Source: CAYJAZ01 sp964370095
GTDB taxonomy: Bacteria > Desulfobacterota > Desulfovibrionia > Desulfovibrionales > Desulfovibrionaceae
DNA: 31,904 bases
Reading direction: 5' to 3'
Assembly (NCBI GenBank): GCA_964370095.1
Contig: CAYJHJ010000018.1
Span: 1-31,904 of the forward strand
Positions within the stretch are counted from its first letter, which is position 1, and the number at the start of each line of letters is the position of its first letter. This document shows, piece after piece, positions 24,549 to 31,904 of this stretch. A program made the translations under genes and the position numbers. The notes beneath the pieces are model-generated. The model was not told the origin of the DNA. It searched no databases and was given only the letters and a program-made list of their open reading frames with translations.

Positions 24549-26444
24549 CTAGGCTTTTAATCCTAAAGCAACACGTTTATCACTTATACGTTTATCAATA
24601 AGTTCAGCTGCTTTTACAGGATCTGCTTCAACTGCAAATGAGGCACCAAGCAATACTTCTAGCCCGTTTAGAGCAATATCTGTAACTGTTGCTGAGCCAA
24701 GAATATGCGGGGGCAAACCAAGATGTGTGTAAATTCCGCTTGCAACAGCGTATAATCCGATAGCAGCCGCTTTTTCAGAATACCATTCAGGTGCCGAAGC
24801 CGCAACAGGCAAATCTGAAATATCCACACCAAGTGCATTTGCCAATAAAGCACAAAGATGAATAATGCGTGCATTATCAACGCATGAACCCATATGCAAA
24901 ACAGGTGGAATTCCTAATGCTTTACAAACAGCTTTCAAGCCTTCGCCTGCATGCTCAGCACTTTCAGGCATAAGCAATCCGCCCTTGCCAACAGCACCTG
25001 TAACGCAGCCTGTAACAAGCACAAGTATATCTTTTTTAATAAGTTCTTTAATAAGCCCAAGATTTGCTGAATCTTGCTTTACTTTTGGGTTATTACAGCC
25101 AACAACAGCCACAGCGCCTCTGATACTTCCTGCTTTAATGGCGTCTAATAAAGGTTCTGCTGTGCCACCAAGAGCTTCTAATATTGCTTCATTTGAAAAA
25201 CCTGTCATGATATCCATTGGTTCAACAGGAATTTCCACACGGTTTTTATCACGCTCTAAATAAGCATCAATAGCTATTTGAACAATTTTTTCCGCTTCTT
25301 CACGCCCATTATGCGGATGAATGGTAAAGTGTGTTGCACCTGTGAAACGAGCTTTATCGGCTGTATCAATAAAACGTGTATGGTAACAGCCAGCAACTTG
25401 CACAAGACTTGGCATAATACATTGATAATCAACAACAATCGCTTCAACAGCACCTGTAACTATGGCAAGTTCTGTCATTAAATGGTTGCCAGCCAAAGGT
25501 ATGCCTTGACGCATCAAAACTTCATTACCCGTACAGCACAAACCTGCAACTGTAATTCCTTGTGCGCCATTTGCTTTTGCTTTTTCAATCATTTTAGGAT
25601 CACGGGCAGCAGCCAAAATCATTTCTGAAACAACAGGGTTATGCCCATGCACAAGAATATTGACATTCTCTTCCTTAATAACACCAAGATTTACTGTTGC
25701 CATGCGAGGTTTTGGAACGCCAAACATAACATCGCAAAGTTCTGTAGCTATCATTGAGCCTGCCCAACCGTCTGATAAAGAGCAACGTGCTGCGTGAAGC
25801 AAAGTGTTTGGTGCATCATTATCACAGCCCATATGCGTTCTGTGCATCATTTCAGCAATTTCTCTATCAATACCTCTTGGAGTGATTCCAAGTTTTTCCC
25901 AGATTTGACGGCGTTTTTCAGGCACACGTGAGATAAAACTTACAGCCTTTCTTCTGCTGCCAAAATCTGAATAAAAAACATCAACAACATCTTTTGCAAT
26001 ATCTTGAATTGAGCGATTTTCAGTTACAACACCGACTTCGCCTGCAATTTGTATAAGTTTTTTCTCTTCTTTAATAGTATAATGTTTTGTTTCGCCTTCA
26101 ACAACAGCTTCAAAAGCTTCAAGCACATCACGCCCGTGGTCTGAGTGCCCTGCTGAACCGCCTGCAACAAAACGCCCAAAGTTACGGGCAACAATAACAT
26201 CTGCATCAGCTCCGCATACGCCGCGTGAAAGTTTGCCATCAGGGCGTTCTTTTGAACTTATACGGCAAGGACCCATAACACAATTTTTGCAGGTTGTGCC
26301 CATTTCACAAAAATTACAATGCGGGGTTTGCTGTGCCAGCCTATCCCACGCTGTTTCAACACCATCGTTTTTTGCTTTGATAAGCATTTTTTGGGCATCT
26401 TCCCAGATAGACATATCCTGCACATTCATCTCTTTCTTTTCCAT
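24549..26444 (-). CDS. cooS: Ni-Fe carbon monoxide dehydrogenase catalytic subunit
   Basis: A 631-residue monofunctional CODH oxidising CO to CO2 or the reverse. N-terminal cysteines are Cys43, 46, 52, 55, 60 and 77. The first pair (C-x2-C) matches the [2Fe-2S] D-cluster motif of the Desulfovibrio vulgaris enzyme and the others build the B-cluster. C-cluster ligand motifs are all visible: HGHNPVVSEMI (His), CCTGNEVLMRQG, DYQCIMPSL, VVGCNNPKV, TGCVTGAVGKGG and MGSCVDNAR. The ATG has a strong Shine-Dalgarno (GAGGGA). It leads cooC. No electron-transfer CooF or hydrogenase genes adjoin, so its partner is probably a general ferredoxin or an acetyl-CoA pathway elsewhere. The 247-base upstream gap holds only poor promoter matches. 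Confidence 0.96.
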   Translation of the reverse strand: MEKKEMNVQDMSIWEDAQKMLIKAKNDGVETAWDRLAQQTPHCNFCEMGTTCKNCVMGPCRISSKERPDGKLSRGVCGADADVIVARNFGRFVAGGSAGHSDHGRDVLEAFEAVVEGETKHYTIKEEKKLIQIAGEVGVVTENRSIQDIAKDVVDVFYSDFGSRRKAVSFISRVPEKRRQIWEKLGITPRGIDREIAEMMHRTHMGCDNDAPNTLLHAARCSLSDGWAGSMIATELCDVMFGVPKPRMATVNLGVIKEENVNILVHGHNPVVSEMILAAARDPKMIEKAKANGAQGITVAGLCCTGNEVLMRQGIPLAGNHLMTELAIVTGAVEAIVVDYQCIMPSLVQVAGCYHTRFIDTADKARFTGATHFTIHPHNGREEAEKIVQIAIDAYLERDKNRVEIPVEPMDIMTGFSNEAILEALGGTAEPLLDAIKAGSIRGAVAVVGCNNPKVKQDSANLGLIKELIKKDILVLVTGCVTGAVGKGGLLMPESAEHAGEGLKAVCKALGIPPVLHMGSCVDNARIIHLCALLANALGVDISDLPVAASAPEWYSEKAAAIGLYAVASGIYTHLGLPPHILGSATVTDIALNGLEVLLGASFAVEADPVKAAELIDKRISDKRVALGLKA

Positions 26445-26691
26445 AAGTCCCTCTGCTTGTTAAATATTAATCAAATTAAATTTAATCTATAGTCCACCAA
26501 AACAAAATGCAATTATTAATATAAAACTAGCTCTTTCTCAAAACAAAGTCAAGCAAGCTAATCAATAGTTCTCTTTTAATTATTACTTTGAAATAATGGC
26601 AGAAAAATACTCTTGCAAAAAAAATTACTTTATGTCATTTTAGGCACTAAGTAGTTACTTTTTTCACATAACAAATATTTAAGGCTGATAT

Positions 26692-28467
26692 ATGGATATA
26701 AAAACTATTCTTGAACTAGCTTCGGTGCCTGAACATTCTGTATATTTTATGCAAACAACTTCAAACGGAAAAGCCTTTGTAGAAGATGATTATTTATGTT
26801 TTTCTTCCTTTGAAAAAGGAGATTGGCTTACAATAATCGGTTATCCTCTCAAAGGTGATTATACCCATGAAAGCTATCTTCAAGCAAAAAATAAAGCTAT
26901 AGAAAAAACAAAAGCTTTGAGATGCTTCACAGTTGCACCAAACCTTCCCCCCTCCTTACAAGAATATTGTATAGAAAAAGATGACTTTTATACTCTTTGC
27001 ACAGATGCAAAAATCCCTCAAAAACTTATAAATCCTATAAAAAAAGCAAGTGCAAAGCTGTGCGTAGAACTTGGAAAAGAATTCACCCCGGAACATCGCC
27101 GCCTTTGGACAGAATTTATGGCTCGCACCCCTTTAAAGCCTATGGTGCGAACTCTTTTTGCAAGCACTGAGCATATCATGAAAGCAATGGTAGAAGAGCT
27201 TTACCTTCTGAACGCATGGGCATTTGAAGATGAGCATAATCCTCAAAGCAAAAAAAGACTTGTTGCTTCACTGCTTTTAGATTTTGCACCAAAAAACTTT
27301 TGCGCCTATATTTTAGGTGCTCATTCAAAAAGCTATTATGTGCCACATGCTCATGATTTATTGTTTGCACAAATGATTGAAATTTCACAACAAAAAAACA
27401 AAAAATATATACACCTTGGGCTTGGAGTCAATGAAGGCATCACTAGATTTAAAGAAAAATGGGGTGGCAAAAAAGCTTTGCCTTTTTATATGGCAAGCTT
27501 TCCTGAAAATCATACACAACAAAACAGCAAGCAAAATCAGAATAATAGTATAAAGTTTCATGTTCAAACTTTGCTGAGTACCATGACAGATCAAAAACAA
27601 AGTTCTGATGTGTTAGACTTTATGACAAAATCAAAATGGGATACTTGGGTAAACCTGCCAAAACAAAAGCCTTATGCTATGCTTTGGGAGGCAAGTAAAA
27701 ATGGCAAAACCTCTTGGATAGGCGGATCAGCACATTTTTTTTGTTATTCTTTTGAACATTCCTTAACAAAACTTTTTAATATGGCAGACACTGTTTTGTT
27801 TGAAGGCCCACTTGATAGTGAAAGTTTAAAGCTTGTCAGCGCAAATGGCAGAGAAATAAATAAAGAATACAGGCCATTATATCCATATTTTTCTGCCAAA
27901 GAAATCCAAAAACTTTCACGCATGGTGCGTGGACCAGAAGGTTTTTTGCCAAAATTATTAAATACAGAAAACCCAAACAAGCTTGATGTTTTGTGGTATT
28001 TGCAAAATACACGCCCTTGGACTGCACTTTTCACTTTGTGGACAAGCTTTTTGGAGCGTAATGGCTGGAAACAATCGGTTGATTTAGAAGCATGGAACTT
28101 AGCTCATGACATGGGAAAAATAGTTGTTGCCATGGAAAGCCTTGAAGAACAGCTTGCCTCACTTAATTCCGTTCCACCTGAAAGGGTTGTGAAATACTTT
28201 CAAGATTGTGATAAATGGCCAAAAATGATAAAGGAAAATGTGAAAAATTATTTAGCCGGCGATTTAATGGGACTTATGGGAACAAGTGCTGAATTTCCCA
28301 CTCGCACAAAAACAATTATCAGCATGCGCGATGAACGTTTTCGTCAAAGAATGAGGCCCTTTATGGAACAAGGGCGAAGCGTTGTTTTTGTTGGCACAGC
28401 ACACATGATAAATTTAAGAAATATGCTGGCAGAAGATGGTTTCACATTAAAACAAATCCGCATATAA
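26692..28467 (+). CDS. fusion: N-terminal acyltransferase-like domain + C-terminal TraB/GumN domain
   Basis: A 591-residue protein of unrecognised function. The N-terminal half (about 1-275) ends in a GNAT/FemAB-like core, with GLGVNEGITRFKEKWGG at residues 243-259 after a LDFAPKNFCAYILG strand. The next gene has the same core. The C-terminal half (about 320-591) matches TraB/GumN, a family related to Tiki-type metalloproteases: GGSAH (His348), FEGP (Glu371), MRDER (545-549) and GTAHM (His571). It shows no signal peptide or membrane segment, so it is probably cytosolic. AAGG lies 8 bases before the ATG. First of a three-gene operon with an acyltransferase-like protein and a radical SAM enzyme. 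Domain calls are by motif only. Confidence 0.7.
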   Translation: MDIKTILELASVPEHSVYFMQTTSNGKAFVEDDYLCFSSFEKGDWLTIIGYPLKGDYTHESYLQAKNKAIEKTKALRCFTVAPNLPPSLQEYCIEKDDFYTLCTDAKIPQKLINPIKKASAKLCVELGKEFTPEHRRLWTEFMARTPLKPMVRTLFASTEHIMKAMVEELYLLNAWAFEDEHNPQSKKRLVASLLLDFAPKNFCAYILGAHSKSYYVPHAHDLLFAQMIEISQQKNKKYIHLGLGVNEGITRFKEKWGGKKALPFYMASFPENHTQQNSKQNQNNSIKFHVQTLLSTMTDQKQSSDVLDFMTKSKWDTWVNLPKQKPYAMLWEASKNGKTSWIGGSAHFFCYSFEHSLTKLFNMADTVLFEGPLDSESLKLVSANGREINKEYRPLYPYFSAKEIQKLSRMVRGPEGFLPKLLNTENPNKLDVLWYLQNTRPWTALFTLWTSFLERNGWKQSVDLEAWNLAHDMGKIVVAMESLEEQLASLNSVPPERVVKYFQDCDKWPKMIKENVKNYLAGDLMGLMGTSAEFPTRTKTIISMRDERFRQRMRPFMEQGRSVVFVGTAHMINLRNMLAEDGFTLKQIRI

Positions 28468-28479
28468 AAGGAATTTAAT

Positions 28480-29361
28480 ATGAACAATGCCTTAATATAC
28501 GCGAACGCACAAGCCATTACCCCAGATCAACTTTTATACTATGTTTCATCTGTTTCAAATATGCAAAGTGAACTTGTGGGTGATTATATTGTGCACAAGC
28601 AAGGCACTAAGACTATACTTATTGGATATAATCTGCAAGATCCGCATAATACTGAACAATTAGATGACGTGATACAGCAGCTTATAAGTAGCAAAGAGGG
28701 TGAAAGCATCACTGTGCTTGCTCCTCTTCGCCCAAATATAGCCCCTGATGAGGCTATTAGCTCAAAGCAAGACGCCTATTGGTTTTTACCTTTGCCAATA
28801 GCCCCATCTTCAAAAGTTCGTAATATGCTAAACAATGCTCAAAATCATGTTTATATCACAAAAAAGTCTGAAAAGAATGCTTGGAGCGGTGAACATCAAG
28901 AACTTATGCTTGAACATATAAGGCAGAAATCTTTAGATTCAGCTCAATGCACTTTATTGCATGGACTTGAAAAGTATATTCTTTCTTCAAGTGATGTTCT
29001 GTTGTTTTCAGCCTATAGCAATGAAAGTAAAAAACTTTTAGCTTGTGCTATAGCTGACTTTTCCTCTTTCACCACTGCTTTTTATATGTTTGCTTTTAGG
29101 CACGAATCTGCTCATCAAGGAACTTCTGATGCCCTTCTTTTTGCACTTTTGGAAGAAGCTGCTACAAGGGGCTATACACATTGCAATCTTGGGCTTGGAA
29201 TTAACGAGGGCATACGTTTTTTCAAAAATAAATGGGGTGCAAAACCAAGCCTACCTTTTTTTGAAACCACTTGGCAAATCGGGGCAAGTGCAGAAAATAT
29301 TGAAAAAGACACAAAAGAAAACCCAAAGAAAAAATCATGGTTTTCTAAATTATTAGGATAA
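28480..29361 (+). CDS. acyltransferase-like (GNAT/FemAB-type) protein
   Basis: A 293-residue protein paralogous to the N-terminal half of the preceding fusion. The shared core includes LLFALLEEAATRGYTHCNLGLG and NEGIRFFKNKWGAKPSLPFF (residues 217-263), against LLFAQMIEISQQKNKKYIHLG and NEGITRFKEKWGGKKALPFY. This is the acetyl-CoA-binding-side motif seen in GNAT-like proteins of the Acetyltransf_6/DUF2156 kind; the substrate is unknown. The N-terminal 150 residues show no known motif, and the C-terminus is a Lys-rich tail. AGGAA lies 7 bases before the ATG. It starts 12 bases after the fusion gene and its final codons contain the ribosome site of the radical SAM gene, so all three are tightly coupled. 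Confidence 0.65.
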   Translation: MNNALIYANAQAITPDQLLYYVSSVSNMQSELVGDYIVHKQGTKTILIGYNLQDPHNTEQLDDVIQQLISSKEGESITVLAPLRPNIAPDEAISSKQDAYWFLPLPIAPSSKVRNMLNNAQNHVYITKKSEKNAWSGEHQELMLEHIRQKSLDSAQCTLLHGLEKYILSSSDVLLFSAYSNESKKLLACAIADFSSFTTAFYMFAFRHESAHQGTSDALLFALLEEAATRGYTHCNLGLGINEGIRFFKNKWGAKPSLPFFETTWQIGASAENIEKDTKENPKKKSWFSKLLG

Positions 29362-29364
29362 ATT

Positions 29365-30435
29365 ATGGACAAGACTTTTCCTATAAAAGATGATTATATC
29401 GATCCTTTCAATCACCCAGCCTTGAAAGAAGCAGGCGTTTTTGAGCTTATTAAAGATCTTATTTCTCCAAAAGCACGCCCTTTTGACTGCTTGCAAGTAG
29501 AAGTGAGTTCATATTGCACGGCAAAATGCACCTATTGCCCACACACAACAAAGGCTTCAACATGGAATTCACTGCATATGAAGCCACATACTTTTGTAAA
29601 CCTATGGCCTATTTTACAGCAAACAACAAGAATTCACTTGCAAGGTTGGGGCGAACCATTATTGCATCCGCATTTCTTTGATTTTGTGGCTTTGGCTCGC
29701 AAAGCGGGCTGTCAAGTTTCTACAACATCTTGTGGGCTTCATCTCAATCAAGACATAGCTGAAAAAATCATTAATAGTGGAATGGATATTATAGCTTTTT
29801 CCTTTGCTGGCACGGATCAAGCAAGCAACTCTTCAAGAAAAAATGCTGATTTTGATAAAGTTTGCAAGGGCATAAAGCTTCTTCAAGTGCTTCGTAAAGA
29901 AAAGATGGCTGTGCATTTGCAGGTGCATTTAGCTTATCTTCTTTTAGCTGATCAACTTGAAGCTGTGAAGAAATTACCTCTATTAATGCAGGATTTAGGG
30001 GCTCATGCAGCTGTTGTAAGCACTTTAGATTATATTGCAGATGAAAAGCAAAGCACACTAGCAATTAATCCACAAAACTCAGAAATCATATCAAAAGCAC
30101 AAGAAATTCTTCAAAAAGCAAGTGCTGAAGCAAAAAAGCATGAACAAGAAATTTTCTATGCTTTGCCTAGCTTGCAAAAAAGCCCCATCTGCCGTGAAAA
30201 TATTCAAAAATCTCTTTATATTGATGCAGAAGGGAACATTGCTCCTTGCATCTATCTCAATGTTCCATTTGAAGATGCAGATATAAAGCAAATTGTATTT
30301 GGAAATATTAATAAAGAAAATATTTTAAATATTTGGAAAAAAAATTCTTTTCAAGAATTTCGCTTAGCTCACGAAAAAAACAAAGTTATTGCTCAATGTA
30401 AAAATTGCGTGAAAAAACATGAAGTTTTGCATTGA
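29365..30435 (+). CDS. radical SAM/SPASM-like enzyme
   Basis: A 356-residue radical SAM protein. The SAM [4Fe-4S] motif is CTAKCTYC (Cys51, 55, 58), followed by the GWGEPLLHP segment (GGE-like motif) around residue 95. A C-terminal SPASM-like region has Cys276, Cys295 and a final pair Cys345, Cys348, enough for an auxiliary cluster. The phrase YIDAEGNIAPC is typical of that domain. Such enzymes modify peptides or proteins, or make cofactors. Its two upstream partners are acyltransferase-like and a TraB-type putative protease, hinting at a modification pathway, but no precursor peptide is seen. AGGA inside the end of the previous gene is 7 bases before the ATG. Confidence 0.85.
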   Translation: MDKTFPIKDDYIDPFNHPALKEAGVFELIKDLISPKARPFDCLQVEVSSYCTAKCTYCPHTTKASTWNSLHMKPHTFVNLWPILQQTTRIHLQGWGEPLLHPHFFDFVALARKAGCQVSTTSCGLHLNQDIAEKIINSGMDIIAFSFAGTDQASNSSRKNADFDKVCKGIKLLQVLRKEKMAVHLQVHLAYLLLADQLEAVKKLPLLMQDLGAHAAVVSTLDYIADEKQSTLAINPQNSEIISKAQEILQKASAEAKKHEQEIFYALPSLQKSPICRENIQKSLYIDAEGNIAPCIYLNVPFEDADIKQIVFGNINKENILNIWKKNSFQEFRLAHEKNKVIAQCKNCVKKHEVLH

Positions 30436-30496
30436 ATATAATATTAAGAAAAAAATACATTTTCTTTATTTATTTACTTCTATCCCTCCTTTTTCC

Positions 30497-30525
30497 TTGC
30501 AACTTATTTATAAATAAGCTATATT
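30497..30525 (+). promoter_or_regulatory. sigma70 promoter with a palindromic spacer for the surface protein gene
   Basis: -35 TTGCAA (30497-30502), a 17-base spacer and -10 TATATT (30520-30525). Sixteen of the spacer bases (30503-30518) form a perfect palindrome, CTTATTTA-TAAATAAG, so a dimeric regulator bound there would block RNA polymerase. Alternatively it may be chance AT-rich symmetry. The start would be near 30532, with a leader of about 43 bases. Confidence 0.6.
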
Positions 30526-30574
30526 TTTTGAGTGAATTATATTTATGCCATTCTATAAAATATTAGGAGCTGTT

Positions 30575-31904
30575 ATGCAATCAAAAAATGCTTTAGGAAA
30601 CCTGAAGAACCATTACCTTGCGATATTGAAAAAATGCAATTTATTAAATACTTTCGGCTATTTGGTTACAGCAGGAGCCTTGGCTGCCTCTCTTTCATTT
30701 GGGGCAAATATGCTTATGCCTGAAAAAGCAGAGGCTTTTAGCTTTTCCACAGGTGATTATTTTACCATTGAGCAAGCTGAGGAAGGCATTGCCTATTACA
30801 GCACTTTTACTTTGACCGATTTTTTGAAGGAAGATGCCCTTAATATAAATTATGGCTTGTTATTTAAAAATGGAATTAACAGTATACCTACTTTTATCAA
30901 TCCCGTAGATTTAGCTAATGCCATGGTGCTTCAAGCTAACCCCAATTACACCATAGCCACAGGGAGTGGTGGTTTAGAGGATTTTACTTTGAACATTGCA
31001 GGGCAAAATTTAAATTATACCGTAACAGCTCCTGCAATTTCTTCGGGGCGCATTGCGGCACTCACAACAGATATTGATAATGATGTTTTTTATGGGCTTA
31101 ATTCCACTAACAGAGGTGGGGCAATTCAAGTTACTTCTCCCAATCATAATTTAAACATCAATGGCTCTTTTATAGCTAATACTGCCGGTACTCTGGGCGG
31201 AGCTATTACCCTTTGGGGAAGCAACAACAATACTGTTAACGGAACATTTATCGGTAACCATGCTGTAGATAATGGTGGTGCTATTTATGCTCAAGCAGGC
31301 AGTAACAATTCCATAAGCGGAATATTTATAGGTAACACATCAGAGACGCACGGTGGGGCAATTGCTAATGCTTCTTATGGCAATGTCATTGATGCCACTT
31401 TCATCGGCAACAGTGCCAGAAGCTTTGGTGGAGCGATATTTAATAATAGCAACAATTCCATAACAAGGATTATAGGCACATTCATAGCCAATCATTCATC
31501 AGATGTGAAAATCGATGATCCTCTTACCCCTCATTTACCCGGTGGTGGAGCTATTTTTAATGGAGACCAAGCTGAAATAGCCTCTATTGAGGCAAGTTTT
31601 ATAGGAAACACTGCCAACCATGGCGGTGGGGCTATTAGCAACAGAGGCATTATAACTACTCTTCATGGTATTTTTATGGAAAACACTGCCGTGGATGCAG
31701 GTGGCGCAATATATAACTTTTCCGCAACCAATACGGCAGATGCTACTATGAGTGCTATTGACGCAAGTTTTATCAATAACAGAACCACAGGCGCAAACGG
31801 ACTAGGCGGTGCTATATGGACTAACAGAGGTTTAACTTTCCAAGCAAATAACAGAATAAATGTTTTTAGCGGTAATATGGATAGCACGGGCTACAATGCC
31901 ATTT
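30575..31904 (+). CDS. Pmp-like secreted beta-helix protein, probable autotransporter passenger (runs off window)
   Basis: An open frame of at least 443 residues starting at ATG 30575, with AGGAG 6 bases upstream, and still open at the window end. A long signal-peptide-like N-terminus has a basic stretch, a hydrophobic core (LVTAGALAASLSFGANML) around residues 31-48, and a probable AEA cleavage site near residue 54. From about residue 175 there are nine GGAI tetrapeptides alternating with eight FxxN motifs (FIGN, FIAN, FINN, FMEN), one pair per roughly 25-30 residues. This matches the repeats of chlamydial polymorphic membrane proteins and related parallel beta-helix passengers. The translocator domain would lie beyond the edge, so autotransporter status is inferred. 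It is likely an adhesin. Confidence 0.8.
   Translation, partial: MQSKNALGNLKNHYLAILKKCNLLNTFGYLVTAGALAASLSFGANMLMPEKAEAFSFSTGDYFTIEQAEEGIAYYSTFTLTDFLKEDALNINYGLLFKNGINSIPTFINPVDLANAMVLQANPNYTIATGSGGLEDFTLNIAGQNLNYTVTAPAISSGRIAALTTDIDNDVFYGLNSTNRGGAIQVTSPNHNLNINGSFIANTAGTLGGAITLWGSNNNTVNGTFIGNHAVDNGGAIYAQAGSNNSISGIFIGNTSETHGGAIANASYGNVIDATFIGNSARSFGGAIFNNSNNSITRIIGTFIANHSSDVKIDDPLTPHLPGGGAIFNGDQAEIASIEASFIGNTANHGGGAISNRGIITTLHGIFMENTAVDAGGAIYNFSATNTADATMSAIDASFINNRTTGANGLGGAIWTNRGLTFQANNRINVFSGNMDSTGYNAI

Noticed and set aside
26445..26691. Promoters in the cooS / acyltransferase-TraB divergent gap
   Set aside because: Candidates such as TTGACT-17-TAGTTT and TTGCAT-15-TATAGA on the minus strand have poor boxes or wrong spacing, so none is annotated.
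30446..30467. Terminator hairpin after the radical SAM gene (AAGAAAA/TTTTCTT)
   Set aside because: The stem is only A/T pairs plus one G-C and too weak. It looks like chance symmetry in AT-rich DNA.
31663..31887. Minus-strand open frame opposite the Pmp-like gene
   Set aside because: It is a shadow of the repetitive beta-helix coding sequence and has no ribosome site or recognisable product.

Overview
This is an AT-rich window carrying single-copy chromosomal genes. It looks like a member of the Desulfovibrionales (Desulfobacterota), probably host-associated given the low GC. Pointers are a CO dehydrogenase with a Desulfovibrio-type CxxC D-cluster motif next to cooC, an anaerobic glpA/glpB pair, a fliJ/motE pair behind a sigma54-type promoter, and a giant two-ATPase CoA-dehydratase activase. 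This assignment is inferred from gene content; the genus cannot be fixed from the sequence alone. I saw no tRNA, rRNA, CRISPR array, insertion sequence or phage gene.

Layout. Positions 1-2115 (minus): the start of rpmF, yceD with a good sigma70 promoter, then motE and fliJ with a sigma54-like promoter. 2170-4663: nickel-pincer nucleotide cofactor genes, larE on minus and larB-larC on plus. LarC has an N-terminal His/Cys-rich metal-binding tail and lacks the usual LarC2 domain. 4685-5755: mutY. 5981-9704: a tandem duplication of a whole transcription unit, comprising a palindromic operator-like site, a structured leader RNA, an SLC13-like permease and a terminator. 9718-15015: a promoter and a four-gene YbhGFSR-type exporter operon (membrane fusion protein, double ATPase, two ABC-2 permeases). 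15043-17879 (minus): glpA-glpB. 18088-22445: a 2-hydroxyacyl-CoA dehydratase activase of about 1,452 residues, split by a one-base frameshift. 22516-23580 (minus): ilvE with its own promoter. 23688-26444 (minus): cooS-cooC. 26692-30435: a compact three-gene operon encoding an acyltransferase-like/TraB-GumN fusion, a second acyltransferase-like protein, and a radical SAM/SPASM enzyme. 30575 to the end: the N-terminal part of a secreted beta-helix protein with FxxN/GGAI repeats like chlamydial polymorphic membrane proteins, behind a promoter whose spacer is a perfect palindrome.

How the parts fit. Two independent nickel-enzyme systems (Lar and Coo) lie here, each with its own nickel-delivery protein. 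GlpAB, CODH and the transporters suit an anaerobe that respires or ferments small organic compounds. The most novel-looking items are the duplicated transporter with its conserved leader RNA and the acyltransferase-TraB / acyltransferase / radical SAM cassette, for which I know no described function.
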